Both the position numbers and the translations under genes were made by a program. Shown piece after piece: positions 50,749 to 60,266 of a stretch of DNA of 64,000 nt (position 1 is the first letter of the stretch; each line of letters starts with the position of its first letter). Origin of the DNA: Streptomyces sp. BK239 (GTDB lineage: Bacteria; Actinomycetota; Actinomycetes; Streptomycetales; Streptomycetaceae); assembly GCF_004217285.1 (NCBI RefSeq), contig NZ_SHKS01000010.1, positions 124,001 through 188,000 on the forward strand. Reading direction: 5' to 3'. A model generated the notes under the pieces. The model saw only the letters and a list, made by a program, of their open reading frames with translations. It made no database searches and was not told where the DNA came from.

Positions 50749-53556
50749 ATGACAGAGGACCTCTCACCGGCCGAGCGGTACGCGGCTGCGCGCAGGCGCG
50801 CGGCCGAGCAGGCCACCGCGCTCGCGTCCTTCCGCGAGATGTACGACTTCGGTCTCGACCCCTTCCAGGTCGAGGCGTGCCAGGCGCTCGAGGCGGGCAA
50901 GGGCGTCCTGGTGGCCGCCCCCACCGGCTCGGGCAAGACGATCGTCGGCGAGTTCGCCGTCCACCTCGCCCTCCAGCAGGGCAAGAAGTGCTTCTACACG
51001 ACACCCATCAAGGCGCTGTCGAACCAGAAGTACTCCGACCTGTGCCGACGCTACGGCGCCGACAAGGTCGGCCTGCTCACCGGCGACAACAGCGTCAACT
51101 CCGACGCCCCCGTGGTCGTGATGACCACCGAGGTGCTGCGGAACATGCTGTACGCCGGCTCGCAGACCCTCCTCGGGCTCGGATACGTGGTGATGGACGA
51201 GGTGCACTACCTCTCCGACCGCTTCCGGGGCGCGGTGTGGGAGGAAGTGATCATCCACCTGCCCGAGTCGGTCACCCTGGTCTCGCTCTCCGCGACCGTG
51301 TCCAACGCCGAGGAGTTCGGCGACTGGCTGGACACCGTCCGCGGCGACACCGAGGTGATCGTCTCCGAGCACCGGCCCGTGCCGCTGTTCCAGCACGTGC
51401 TGGCCGGGCGGCGCATGTACGACCTGTTCGAGGAGGGCGAGGGCCACAAGAAGGCCGTCAACCCCGACCTCACGCGGCTGGCCCGCATGGAGGCGAGCCG
51501 GCCCTCCTACCAGGACCGCCGGCGCGGCCGGATGCGCGAGGCCGACCGGGAGCGCGACCGCCGGCAGCGCTCGCGGGTGTGGACCCCGGGCCGGCCCGAG
51601 GTGATCGAACGGCTCGACGCCGAGGGGCTGCTGCCCGCCATCACGTTCATCTTCAGCCGCGCCGCCTGTGAGGCCGCCGTCCAGCAGTGCCTGTACGCCG
51701 GACTGCGCCTCAACGACGACGAGGCCCGGGCACGGGTGCGTGCCCTCGTCGAGGAGCGCACCGCCGCCATCCCCCGCGAGGACCTGCACGTCCTCGGCTA
51801 CTACGAGTGGCTTGAGGGGCTGGAGCGCGGCATAGCGGCTCACCACGCGGGCATGCTGCCGACGTTCAAGGAGGTCGTCGAGGAGCTGTTCGTGCGCGGC
51901 CTCGTGAAGGCCGTCTTCGCGACCGAGACGCTCGCCCTGGGCATCAACATGCCCGCCCGCTCGGTGGTGTTGGAGAAGCTCGTCAAGTGGAACGGCGAAC
52001 AGCACGCCGACATCACCCCCGGCGAGTACACCCAGCTCACCGGCCGCGCGGGCCGGCGCGGCATCGACGTCGAGGGACACGCCGTCGTGCTGTGGCAGCG
52101 CGGCTCCAGCCCCGACCACCTCGCCGGACTCGCCGGCACCCGCACCTATCCGCTGCGCTCCAGCTTCAAGCCGTCGTACAACATGGCGGTCAACCTGGTC
52201 GAGCAGTTCGGGCGGCACCGCTCGCGGGAACTGCTGGAGACGTCGTTCGCACAGTTCCAGGCGGACCGGTCGGTCGTCGGCATCTCCCGGCAGGTGCAGC
52301 GCAACGAGGAGGGCCTGGAGGGCTACAAGGCCTCCATGACCTGCCACCTCGGCGACTTCGACGAGTACGCGCGCCTGCGCCGTGAACTCAAGGACCGCGA
52401 GACCGAGTTGGCCAAGCAGGGCGCCGCCCAGCGGCGCGCCGAAGCGGCGGTGGCGCTGGAGAAGCTCAAGCCGGGCGACGTGATCCACGTCCCCACGGGG
52501 AAGTACGCGGGCCTGGCCCTGGTGCTGGACCCCGGCCTGCCCGCCGGCCGGTCCAACGGCCACCGCGGCTTCGACCACCACGACGGGCCGCGCCCGCTGG
52601 TGCTCACCGCCGAACGGCAGGTCAAGCGGCTGGCGTCGATGGACTTCCCGGTGCCGGTCGAGGCACTGGACCGGATGCGGATCCCCAAGACGTTCAACCC
52701 GCGTTCGCCGCAGTCCCGCCGGGACCTCGCCTCCGCGCTGCGCAGCAAGGCCGGGCACATCACACCGGAGCGGGCCCGCAAGAAGCGCTCCCAGGCCGCC
52801 GACGACCGCGAGATCGCCCGGCTGCGCACCGCGCTGCGCGCCCACCCCTGCCACGGCTGCTCCGACCGGGAGGACCACGCCCGCTGGGCCGAGCGCTACC
52901 ACCGACTGCTGCGCGACACCTCGCAGTTGGAGCGCCGTATCGAGGGGCGGACCAACACCATCGCCCGCACCTTCGACCGGATCGTCGCGCTGCTGACCGA
53001 GCTGGACTATCTGCGCGGCGACGAGGTCACCGAGCACGGCAAGCGGCTCGCCCGGCTCTACGGCGAACTGGACCTGCTGGCCAGCGAATGTCTGCGCGCC
53101 GGGGTCTGGGAGGGGCTCGCCCCCGAGGAACTCGCCGCGTGCGTCTCGGCGTTGGTGTACGAGGCCCGGGTGGGCGACGACGCGATGGCGCCCAAGCTGC
53201 CCTCCGGCAAGGCGAAGGCCGCGCTCGGCGAGACGGTGCGCATCTGGGGCCGGCTGGACGCCCTGGAGGAGGAGTTCCGCATCTCCCAGACCGAGGGCGT
53301 CGGCCAGCGCGAGCCCGACCTCGGCTTCGCCTGGGCCGCGTACATGTGGGCCTCGGGGAAGGGGCTCGACGAGGTGCTCCGGGAGGCGGAGATGCCGGCG
53401 GGGGACTTCGTGCGGTGGTGCAAGCAGGTGATCGACGTGCTGGGGCAGATCGCGGCGGCGGCTCCTTCGCGGGAGGGCTCCACGGTGGCTCGGGCTGCCC
53501 GTAAGGCCGTCGACCAGTTGCTGCGGGGGGTCGTGGCCTACTCGTCCGTGGGGTGA
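50749..53556 (+). CDS. helY: Ski2/Mtr4-type DEVH-box helicase
   Basis: The 935-aa superfamily 2 helicase has Walker A APTGSGKT (57-64), TPIKALSNQKY, TTEVLRNML, DEVH at 150-153, SLSATVSN and the C-terminal motifs AHHAGMLP, ATETLALGINMPA and QLTGRAGRRG. The long C-terminal part contains an Mtr4-like DSHCT end (DLGFAWAAYMWASGKGLDEV). Such proteins probably unwind RNA or structured DNA. Position next to tatC is conserved in mycobacteria. ATG 50749 is favoured over 50704: TACGCT lies ten bases upstream, giving a nearly leaderless message. Confidence 0.94.
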   Translation: MTEDLSPAERYAAARRRAAEQATALASFREMYDFGLDPFQVEACQALEAGKGVLVAAPTGSGKTIVGEFAVHLALQQGKKCFYTTPIKALSNQKYSDLCRRYGADKVGLLTGDNSVNSDAPVVVMTTEVLRNMLYAGSQTLLGLGYVVMDEVHYLSDRFRGAVWEEVIIHLPESVTLVSLSATVSNAEEFGDWLDTVRGDTEVIVSEHRPVPLFQHVLAGRRMYDLFEEGEGHKKAVNPDLTRLARMEASRPSYQDRRRGRMREADRERDRRQRSRVWTPGRPEVIERLDAEGLLPAITFIFSRAACEAAVQQCLYAGLRLNDDEARARVRALVEERTAAIPREDLHVLGYYEWLEGLERGIAAHHAGMLPTFKEVVEELFVRGLVKAVFATETLALGINMPARSVVLEKLVKWNGEQHADITPGEYTQLTGRAGRRGIDVEGHAVVLWQRGSSPDHLAGLAGTRTYPLRSSFKPSYNMAVNLVEQFGRHRSRELLETSFAQFQADRSVVGISRQVQRNEEGLEGYKASMTCHLGDFDEYARLRRELKDRETELAKQGAAQRRAEAAVALEKLKPGDVIHVPTGKYAGLALVLDPGLPAGRSNGHRGFDHHDGPRPLVLTAERQVKRLASMDFPVPVEALDRMRIPKTFNPRSPQSRRDLASALRSKAGHITPERARKKRSQAADDREIARLRTALRAHPCHGCSDREDHARWAERYHRLLRDTSQLERRIEGRTNTIARTFDRIVALLTELDYLRGDEVTEHGKRLARLYGELDLLASECLRAGVWEGLAPEELAACVSALVYEARVGDDAMAPKLPSGKAKAALGETVRIWGRLDALEEEFRISQTEGVGQREPDLGFAWAAYMWASGKGLDEVLREAEMPAGDFVRWCKQVIDVLGQIAAAAPSREGSTVARAARKAVDQLLRGVVAYSSVG

Positions 53557-53675
53557 TGGTGCGTCGGCGGGCGCGGGGAGGTGGTGGCTGGTCGCGCCCG
53601 CGCGGCGGAGCCGCACATCGGGACGGCCCCGCGCCCCTTGCGTGAGTTGTCGTGACGTCGGTGCGCTGGGCCCCT

Positions 53676-53710
53676 GCCTCACCCCTCGCGGGTGAGGCTT
53701 TTCGTTTTCC
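53676..53710 (+). terminator. Terminator with T-tract after helY
   Basis: A perfect 9-bp stem (53676-53684 with 53690-53698) is followed by TTTTCGTTTT. This is the most classical intrinsic terminator in the window. Confidence 0.9.
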
Positions 53711-53926
53711 CTGTCTGCGTTACTGCTTGTGTTCGACTGGGCGCTGAGGGTTTAAATCGCCGACGTTACTCCAGGTGCCGTTGCGGTTTCAGGCGGTTGC
53801 CGAATGTGACGCGGCGTTGATCCGGTCGGACTAGGCTCGCCCGCGGCGCACCGAGTTGAGGGGTGATCGTGCGCTTGTTCCCGAATGTTCCGAAGACTCC
53901 GACATGTCCCTACCGAGGGTGCCTCT
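53711..53926 (+). promoter_or_regulatory. Region upstream of the conservon
   Basis: Together with 53557-53675 this makes a 370-base gap without a gene. An A/T-rich patch (TTTAAAT) is at about 53751. TAGGCT at 53832-53837 is a candidate -10 for rarA, giving a leader of about 85 bases. No clear -35 was found. Confidence 0.4.
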
Positions 53927-55570
53927 ATGGTGAGTGTTCAGTCCCCACCCGGCCGCCGTGAACCGGCGTACGCCCGAACGCTGTTGCTGCCGGTGATACT
54001 GATGGCCGCGGCGACCGGGGCCGCCGTCGCCCTGGTCGCGGCCCCGGCGCGGCTCGCCGTCGGCGTGTGCGGAGCCGTCGCCACCCTCCTGGTGACCGCC
54101 GCCGGCGCAGAATGCGCCCGCCGCGGCAGGCGCATTCGGCGACTGCGCGTCGAACAGGACCAGCGCGTCGACCGATTGGAGCGGCGGATCTACGCCCAGG
54201 ACGAGCTGAACCTGCGGATGGCGCGGGAGTTCCTGCCCCGGACGGTGAAGTGGATGCGCAGCGGGCATTCCCCCGTCGAGGTGGTCCGCCACCTCCAGGA
54301 CACGGAGCCCTCCGCCCGCGACCTCAACGAGGCGCAGAAGGCCCTCCTGCTGGGGGCGTTGGAAGCCGTCGACCACGAGCAGTCGCTGCGTGAGTCCAAC
54401 CAGCGCTCGTTCGTCAGCATCGCCCGGCGCGTCCAGGCCATCGTCCACCAGCAGGCCGACGAACTGCGGGAGATGGAGGAGGACCACGGGCGCAACCCCG
54501 AGGTCTTCGACGACCTGCTGCGCATCGACCACGGCAACGCGATGATCGGCCGTCTCGCCGACTCCATCGGCGTGCTCGGCGGCGGCCGGCCCGGCCGCAG
54601 CTGGCCCCGGCCGGTGCCGCTGTACAGCGTGCTGCGCGGCGGCATGTCCCGGATCCTGGAGTACCGGCGCATCCAGCTGAACTCCATCGCCAAGGTCAAC
54701 ATCCGGGGCCTGTCCGTCGAGCCGCTGATCCACGCGCTCGCCGAGCTGCTCGACAACGCCACCCGCTATTCACCTCCGCAGAGCAAGGTGAACGTCAACG
54801 CCGTCGAGGTGCAGACCGGCATCGCCATCGAGATCGAGGACGCCGGCGTCAGCCTCAGCGAGGAGTCCCGCGCCCGGGTCGAGGAGATGCTGGAGAAGGC
54901 CAAGGAAGGCGTCGACATCCAGGAGCTGGGCGGGAACCCGCGCCTGGGCATCGCGGTCGTCGGCCGGCTGTGCACCTCCTTCAACCTGGACGTGGCGCTG
55001 CGCAAGTCGGCGTACGGCGGCGTCCGGGCGGTGCTCATGGTGCCGAGCGAGATGATGACCACCGACCCGGCCCCCGGTTTCGCCCACGGCATCGGCGCCA
55101 CCGCCGTACCCGAGATGACCTTGTACGACGCCGTCGAGGGCCCCAAGCGCGCGCCGAAGAAGCGCCGCCCCACCAGCCCTCGCGTCCCCGCCGGGGTCTC
55201 GCTGACCGACGACGAGGTCCCCGAGATCACCGAGTGGACGGAGAAGGGGCTGCCGCAGCGCCGCAGCAAGGTGAAGACCCCGCTCACCCAGCGCTACGCC
55301 GAGGCGGCCGAGTCCGAGCGCCTCGAGCGGGAGGGCACCCCGGACGTCTGGACGCAGGCGGCCCGCGCCGAGGAGGAGGCGGCGGCCAGGCGGAAGTCCG
55401 AGCGGAAACGGTCCGAACCCGGAGTGGCGTTCGAGGCCTTCTGGGAGGGCCTGAAGAAGGACAACCCGGGAGTCCACCCGACGGACTTCACCCGCAATCC
55501 GACCGCCTATCTGCACCTGATCGAGGACAAGGCCGAGAACCGGGCCGACGACGAGGGGGACCCCACGTGA
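53927..55570 (+). CDS. rarA: Conservon histidine kinase-like sensor (CvnA/RarA)
   Basis: The 547-aa protein heads the conservon. Two N-terminal membrane helices (about 17-62) precede a coiled linker, a dimerisation-like region (about 100-210) and a GHKL ATPase domain (about 240-390) with N-box LAELLDNATRYSPPQ and DAGVSLSEE. The typical phospho-His H-box is not evident, as in other CvnA proteins. A long charged C-terminal tail (about 400-547) follows. In S. griseus and S. coelicolor the rar/cvn9 system affects aerial growth and antibiotic production. Its stop overlaps rarB by four bases. Confidence 0.9.
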   Translation: MVSVQSPPGRREPAYARTLLLPVILMAAATGAAVALVAAPARLAVGVCGAVATLLVTAAGAECARRGRRIRRLRVEQDQRVDRLERRIYAQDELNLRMAREFLPRTVKWMRSGHSPVEVVRHLQDTEPSARDLNEAQKALLLGALEAVDHEQSLRESNQRSFVSIARRVQAIVHQQADELREMEEDHGRNPEVFDDLLRIDHGNAMIGRLADSIGVLGGGRPGRSWPRPVPLYSVLRGGMSRILEYRRIQLNSIAKVNIRGLSVEPLIHALAELLDNATRYSPPQSKVNVNAVEVQTGIAIEIEDAGVSLSEESRARVEEMLEKAKEGVDIQELGGNPRLGIAVVGRLCTSFNLDVALRKSAYGGVRAVLMVPSEMMTTDPAPGFAHGIGATAVPEMTLYDAVEGPKRAPKKRRPTSPRVPAGVSLTDDEVPEITEWTEKGLPQRRSKVKTPLTQRYAEAAESERLEREGTPDVWTQAARAEEEAAARRKSERKRSEPGVAFEAFWEGLKKDNPGVHPTDFTRNPTAYLHLIEDKAENRADDEGDPT

Positions 55571-55974
55571 TCCAGCAGCGCGCCAACTTCGACTGGATGC
55601 TCAAGGAGCTCTACAGCGGCGTCCCGGGCATCCACATGATCGTGGTGCTCTCCTCCGACGGTCTGCGCCTGGCCCGCTACGCCGGCGACCCCGACGCGGC
55701 CGACCGGGTCGCCGCCGCCTGCGCCGGCCTGCAGAGCCTGGCGGGCGCCGTCGCCCAGGAGATCCCCTCCACCGACGGCGACATGAACCTCGTCGTGATC
55801 GAGATGGAGGGCGGCTACTTCTATCTGATGGCCGCCGGCGCCAACGCCTACCTCGCCGTCCTCGCCGACGTGCGCTGCGAGCCCGGCCGGATGAGCGGCA
55901 TGATGCGCGACCTCGTGGTGCGCATCGGCGCCCATCTGACCAGTCCGCCCCGGCGTGACGGGCACAGCGTATGA
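55567..55974 (+). CDS. rarB: Roadblock/LC7 protein (CvnB/RarB)
   Basis: The 135-aa protein has the roadblock/LC7 fold (NFDWMLKELYSGVPGIHMIVVLSSDGLRLARY) that in related bacteria controls small GTPases. It is the second gene of the conservon and is probably part of a membrane-associated complex with RarA, RarC and RarD. Both ends overlap neighbours by four bases (GTGA and ATGA), indicating coupled translation. Confidence 0.92.
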   Translation: MIQQRANFDWMLKELYSGVPGIHMIVVLSSDGLRLARYAGDPDAADRVAAACAGLQSLAGAVAQEIPSTDGDMNLVVIEMEGGYFYLMAAGANAYLAVLADVRCEPGRMSGMMRDLVVRIGAHLTSPPRRDGHSV

Positions 55975-56384
55975 CGCCTTCGCGACGCCACCGGCGGCCA
56001 CCGCTGCCGCACGAACCGCCCGCCGGGGAGCCGGAAGAGGCGGAGGGCGACGGCGAGGCGGACAAGCACGTCGAGCGGCTGTACACCATCTCGGCCGGCG
56101 ACGGCGAACGCGCGCCCCTCGACCTGGTCACGCTGATCGTGACGCGGGCCGAACCGCCCTCCTCCGCGACCCCGGAGCAGCTCGCGGTGCTCCGGATGTG
56201 CCGGGCCCCGCTCGCGGTGGCCGAGGTGTCGGCCTACCTCGGTCTGCCGTTCAGCGTGGTGACGGTGCTCCTCACCGAGATGCTGGCCGCCGACCTCGTG
56301 CACGCGCGCGACCCGATCGTCCGGCAGCAGCTACCCGACCGTTCCCTCCTCGAAGCGGTGATGCATGGACTTCAACGGCTCTGA
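55971..56384 (+). CDS. rarC: DUF742 protein (CvnC/RarC)
   Basis: The 137-aa DUF742 protein has a charged N-terminal third and a winged-helix-like C-terminal part (PEQLAVLRMCRAPLAVAEVSAYLGLPFSVV). DUF742 proteins are found only in conservon-type operons. The exact role is unknown; it may bridge sensor and GTPase. It overlaps rarB by four bases and rarD by 20 bases. Confidence 0.92.
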   Translation: MTPSRRHRRPPLPHEPPAGEPEEAEGDGEADKHVERLYTISAGDGERAPLDLVTLIVTRAEPPSSATPEQLAVLRMCRAPLAVAEVSAYLGLPFSVVTVLLTEMLAADLVHARDPIVRQQLPDRSLLEAVMHGLQRL

Positions 56385-56985
56385 CGCGATCCCCGGCCCG
56401 CGCGCCGAGGACTGTCTGCCGGACACCATCCAGGCGGCGGCCAAGATCGTCATCGTGGGCGGTTTCGGCGTCGGCAAGACGACCATGGTCGGCTCGGTCA
56501 GCGAGATCAGGCCGCTGACCACTGAGGAGACCATGACCCAGGCCGGCATCGGCGTCGACGACGACTACGGCTCGGACTCCAAGACGGCCACCACCGTGGC
56601 GATGGACTTCGGCCGTATCCGCATCACCGACCAGGTCGTGCTCTACCTCTTCGGCACCCCGGGCCAGGAGCGCTTCTGGTTCCTGTGGGACGGCCTGTTC
56701 GAGGGCGCGCTCGGCGCCGTCGTCCTGCTCGACACCCGCCGCCTGGAGGTCAGTTACGAGGTCATGGGGCGGCTGGAGGAGCGCTGCGTGCCCTTCGTCG
56801 TCGCCGTGAACAACTTTCCCGACGGCCCCCGTCACCCCGTGGAGGACCTGCGCGTCGCGCTCGACCTGCCGCCCTACGTGCCGATCGTGGAGTGCGACGT
56901 GCGGCGCCGGGCCTCGAGCCGTGACGTGCTGACGACGCTGGTGGGTTTCCTGCAGTCGCTGCAGCTGAGCGGCAGCCTCCGCTGA
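56365..56985 (+). CDS. rarD: Conservon small GTPase (CvnD/RarD)
   Basis: The 206-aa ATP/GTP-binding protein resembles MglA/Ras-like GTPases. The P-loop GGFGVGKT is at 32-39, the switch II region reads LFGTPGQERFWFLWDGL, and NNF in FVVAVNNFPDG stands in place of the usual NKxD. It should cycle between nucleotide states under control of RarA and RarB. Its start lies within rarC, so translation is coupled. Confidence 0.92.
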   Translation: MDFNGSDAIPGPRAEDCLPDTIQAAAKIVIVGGFGVGKTTMVGSVSEIRPLTTEETMTQAGIGVDDDYGSDSKTATTVAMDFGRIRITDQVVLYLFGTPGQERFWFLWDGLFEGALGAVVLLDTRRLEVSYEVMGRLEERCVPFVVAVNNFPDGPRHPVEDLRVALDLPPYVPIVECDVRRRASSRDVLTTLVGFLQSLQLSGSLR

Positions 56986-57063
56986 GCCGCGCGGCGCCCT
57001 GCCGTGGCCTCCCGCCCCGACCCCGACCCCGACTCGATCCCCCCCTTTTCCGGAGCGATCCCA

Positions 57064-58623
57064 GTGACGCCTGAGAACCCCTCCACGGCAGGCCCTCCCG
57101 ACCTGGCCCCGGACGCCGGCCCCGGTCCGGCCCTCGACGCGCCCCCCGGCTGCCCCGCGCACGGACGCGGCCCCGGAGGGCTGACGCGGCTGTACGGTCC
57201 CGGCGCCCAGGACCTGAAGGAGCTCTACGAGGAGCTGCGCGAGAAGCACGGCCCGGTGGCGCCCGCCCTGCTCCACGACGACGTGCCGGTGTGGGTGGTC
57301 CTCGGCCACGCCGAGAACCTGCACATGGTGCGCACCCCCTCGCAGTTCAGCCGGGACAGCCGTACCTGGACGCCCCTGCTCGACGGCATGGTCAAGCCCG
57401 ACCACCCGCTGATGCCGCACATCGCGTGGCAGCCGATCTGCGCCCACGCCGAGGGCGACGAGCACAAGCGGCTGCGCGGCGCGGTCACCTCGGCGCTGAA
57501 GGCCATCGACGACCGCAGTCTGCGCCGGTACATCAACCGCTCCTCCCAGCGGCTGGTCAACGACTTCTGCGAGAAGGGGCGGGCGGAGCTGATCGGCCAG
57601 TTCGTCGAGCACCTTCCCATGGCCGTGATGTGCCACATCCTCGGCATGCCCGACGAGTACAGCGACCGGATGGTCCACGCCGCCCGTGACGCGCTCAAGG
57701 GCTCCGAGACGGCGATCGCCAGCCACGCCTACGTCATGGAGGCGCTCACCCGGCTCACCGCTCTGCGGCGGGCCCGGCCGGAGGCGGACTTCGCGGGCCA
57801 TCTCGTCAAGCACCCGGCGGGGCTGAGCGACGACGAGGTGAGGGAACATCTGCGGCTGGTGCTGTTCGCCGCCTACGAAGCCACGGTCAACCTGCTGTCC
57901 AACGCGCTGCGCATGGTCCTCACCGACCCTCGGTTCCTCGCCCGGCTCAGCGGCGGGCAGATGACGGTGCCGGAGGCGGTCGAGCAGTCCCTCTGGGACG
58001 AACCGCCGTTCAGTACGGTGTTCGCCTACTTCGCCAAGCAGGACACGGAATTGGGCGGACAGCGCATCAGCAGGGGCGACGGCCTTCTCTTCGCGCCGGC
58101 GCCGGGCAACGTCGATCCCCGGGTGCGGCCCGACCTGTCCGCGAACATGCAGGGCAACCGCTCGCACCTCGCCTTCGGCGGAGGCCCGCACGAATGCCCC
58201 GGGCAGGACATCGGCCGTGCCATCGCCGAGGTCGGCGTCGACGCGCTGCTGGCGCGCCTGCCGGACGTCCAACTGGAGTGCGACGAGAGCGAGTTGCGCT
58301 GGACCACGTCGATCGCGTCACGGCATCTGGTGGGGTTGCCGGTCCACTTCGAGCCGAGGCCGCAGCAGGACGTGATCGTCCAGCCGACGCACGGTGAGGT
58401 GCCGCGACCCCGCGACAGCCTGCCGATGATCCCGCCGGCCACGACACGGGCCACCGCCCCGTCGGGGGCCGCCGCGACGGGGCCGGCCGGAGCCGCGGAA
58501 GACGCGGCAACGCAGGGCGCGACAGCGGCTGCCGCACCCGCCCAGGAGGCTGGGGCGCCGGCCCGGCCTGGGACAGCCGCCGGCGCCTGGCGTCGGTTCC
58601 TGGTCTGGTGGCGCGGCTACTGA
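57064..58623 (+). CDS. rarE: CYP157-type cytochrome P450 lacking EXXR (RarE)
   Basis: The 519-aa protein has the heme motif FGGGPHECPG with thiolate Cys378. The K-helix, where almost all P450s have EXXR, reads EQSLW (307-311), the hallmark reported for the Streptomyces CYP157 family. The I-helix is AAYEAT (269-274), with Ala where the oxygen-activating Thr normally sits. A Pro/Ala-rich tail of about 90 residues follows, ending in a tryptophan-rich tip (WRRFLVWWRGY). No substrate is known. GTG 57064 is chosen for GGAG eight bases upstream; GTG 57004 has none. Its end overlaps the convergent pseudouridine synthase gene by seven bases. Confidence 0.88.
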   Translation: MTPENPSTAGPPDLAPDAGPGPALDAPPGCPAHGRGPGGLTRLYGPGAQDLKELYEELREKHGPVAPALLHDDVPVWVVLGHAENLHMVRTPSQFSRDSRTWTPLLDGMVKPDHPLMPHIAWQPICAHAEGDEHKRLRGAVTSALKAIDDRSLRRYINRSSQRLVNDFCEKGRAELIGQFVEHLPMAVMCHILGMPDEYSDRMVHAARDALKGSETAIASHAYVMEALTRLTALRRARPEADFAGHLVKHPAGLSDDEVREHLRLVLFAAYEATVNLLSNALRMVLTDPRFLARLSGGQMTVPEAVEQSLWDEPPFSTVFAYFAKQDTELGGQRISRGDGLLFAPAPGNVDPRVRPDLSANMQGNRSHLAFGGGPHECPGQDIGRAIAEVGVDALLARLPDVQLECDESELRWTTSIASRHLVGLPVHFEPRPQQDVIVQPTHGEVPRPRDSLPMIPPATTRATAPSGAAATGPAGAAEDAATQGATAAAAPAQEAGAPARPGTAAGAWRRFLVWWRGY

Positions 58624-59588
58624 CCGCGCTCGCCTGCCGTCCAGTCGTCGTACGACGACCAGGCGGCCAGCGTCCGCCGGCTCCGCAGCCGGTGCTCCAT
58701 CCCCGTGAGCGGGTCGGTGAACTCCAGCTCACGGGCGAGCAGTTGCAGCGGGCGGCGGAAGTCGCCGGCCGGGACGGGGTCGGTCACCTCGGGGTAGAGC
58801 GGGTCGCCGAGGAGGGGGACGCCCAACGAGGTCATGTGGACGCGCAGTTGATGGGTCTGCCCGGTCAGGGGCGTCAGCCGGTAGCGGGCGAGGCCGTCGG
58901 CGGGCCGGTGCTCGATCAGCTCGACGAGGCTCTCGGCGTTGGGCTCGCCCGGCACCTCGCGGGCGGTCAGCGTGCCGCGTTCCTTGACGATCCGGCTGCG
59001 CACGGTGACGGGCAGGGTGAGCGACGGGTCGTAGGGGGCGACGGCCTCGTACACCTTGCGGACGCGCCGGTCGCGGAACAGGCTCTGGTAGGCGCCGCGT
59101 TCGTCGGGGCGGACGGTGAACAGCACCAGTCCCGCGGTGAGCCGGTCCAGCCGGTGGGCGGCGCCGAGCGCGGGAACACCCAGCTCGCGGCGCAGCCGTG
59201 CCAGCGCGGTCTCGGTGACATGGCTGCCGCGCGGGGTGGTGGCCAGGAAGTGCGGCTTGTCGGCGACGACGAGATGGGCGTCGCGGTGCACGATCTCCAC
59301 GGGGAACGGCACCGGGGTCTCCACGGGAGTCTCCCGGTGGAACCACACGAACATCCCCGGCGCGTACGCCGTGTCCGCGGGCACCGCCCGCCCGTCGGCG
59401 CCGACGATCAGGCCCGCGGAGAACATCTGGTCGACGAGGCCGGCCCGGGCCGCGCCGAACCGTTCGCTCAGGTGCTCGCGCACGGTGGCCCAGCGTCCGC
59501 CGTCCCCGCCCGGCAGCCGCACCCGCACCGGATCGACGCCGTCCCGCTGCGGCAGGGGCGAGGGCGGGGGAGGGGTGCGGCGTCTCAT
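58617..59588 (-). CDS. RluA-family pseudouridine synthase
   Basis: The 323-aa enzyme isomerises uridine in RNA. The catalytic motif AAHRLDRLTAGLVLF holds the nucleophilic Asp. VVADKPHFLATTPRG, RKVYEAVAPYDPS and LTPLTGQTHQLRVHMTSLGVPLLGDPLYP are standard RluA stretches. An N-terminal region (about 25-80) resembles an S4-like RNA-binding fold. The exact RNA target is not predictable. ATG 59588 starts MRRRTPPPPS; the open frame extends farther without support. Confidence 0.9.
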   Translation of the reverse strand: MRRRTPPPPSPLPQRDGVDPVRVRLPGGDGGRWATVREHLSERFGAARAGLVDQMFSAGLIVGADGRAVPADTAYAPGMFVWFHRETPVETPVPFPVEIVHRDAHLVVADKPHFLATTPRGSHVTETALARLRRELGVPALGAAHRLDRLTAGLVLFTVRPDERGAYQSLFRDRRVRKVYEAVAPYDPSLTLPVTVRSRIVKERGTLTAREVPGEPNAESLVELIEHRPADGLARYRLTPLTGQTHQLRVHMTSLGVPLLGDPLYPEVTDPVPAGDFRRPLQLLARELEFTDPLTGMEHRLRSRRTLAAWSSYDDWTAGERGQ

Positions 59589-59675
59589 CGGGGTCAAGGG
59601 TACGGCGGTGCGCGGCGGGCGGGGCGGCGGGAAAACCCGTTGGACGGGGCGGGGGCCGTTGGCAGGATGCGGATC

Positions 59676-60257
59676 ATGCCGTATCTCACCCGCCCGGTCC
59701 TGCCCGCCGGAACGCTCGCCCGCATCCCGCAGCCCGTGCTCCCCACCGGCGACGGTCTGGTCCTGCGCCCGTGGCGGGCCGAGGACGCGCCCGCCGTCCA
59801 CGCCGCCTTCCAGGACCCGCTCATCCACCAGTGGCACGCGCGTGCCTGCGACGCGGTGGAGGAGGCCGCCGGCTGGATCGGGGAGTGGACACGCGCCTGG
59901 GGCGAGGAGAGCGCCGCGCAGTGGGCCGTCGTGGACGCCGACAGCGACGTACTGCTCGGGCGGGTGGCGCTGCGGGACATCGTCCTGGCCGACGGTGTGG
60001 CCGAGACGGCCTACTGGACCACGGCCGCCTCCCGGGGGCGGGGCGTCGCGGCACGTGCCACGGTCGCGCTGTCCCGCTGGGCGCTCGACGACGTCGGCTT
60101 CAACCGCCTGGAACTCCTGCACGCCACGGCCAACACCGCGTCCTGCCGCGTAGCCGTCAAGTCGGGCTTCGCCCTGGAGGGCACCAAGCGCAGCGCCGTC
60201 CTGCATCCCGACGGCTGGCACGACATGCACCTCCACGCGCGGGTGAGGGGTGATTGA
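59676..60257 (+). CDS. GNAT-family N-acetyltransferase
   Basis: The 193-aa protein is a RimJ/RimL-like GNAT enzyme. TGDGLVLRPWRAEDAPAV begins the fold; AYWTTAASRGRGVAARATVAL is the acetyl-CoA pyrophosphate loop; RLELLHATANTASCRVAVKSGFALEGTKRSA is the C-terminal signature. The substrate is unknown; protein N-terminal or small-molecule amines are possible. ATG 59676 is preferred to ATG 59667 on the upstream AGGA spacing; the call between them is weak. Confidence 0.87.
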   Translation: MPYLTRPVLPAGTLARIPQPVLPTGDGLVLRPWRAEDAPAVHAAFQDPLIHQWHARACDAVEEAAGWIGEWTRAWGEESAAQWAVVDADSDVLLGRVALRDIVLADGVAETAYWTTAASRGRGVAARATVALSRWALDDVGFNRLELLHATANTASCRVAVKSGFALEGTKRSAVLHPDGWHDMHLHARVRGD

Positions 60258-60266
60258 GCCGCCAGG

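Noticed and set aside
50764-53682. A 972-codon open frame antisense to helY
   Set aside because: It is a shadow of the helicase gene with no recognisable domain and Arg/Gly/Val/His-rich composition.
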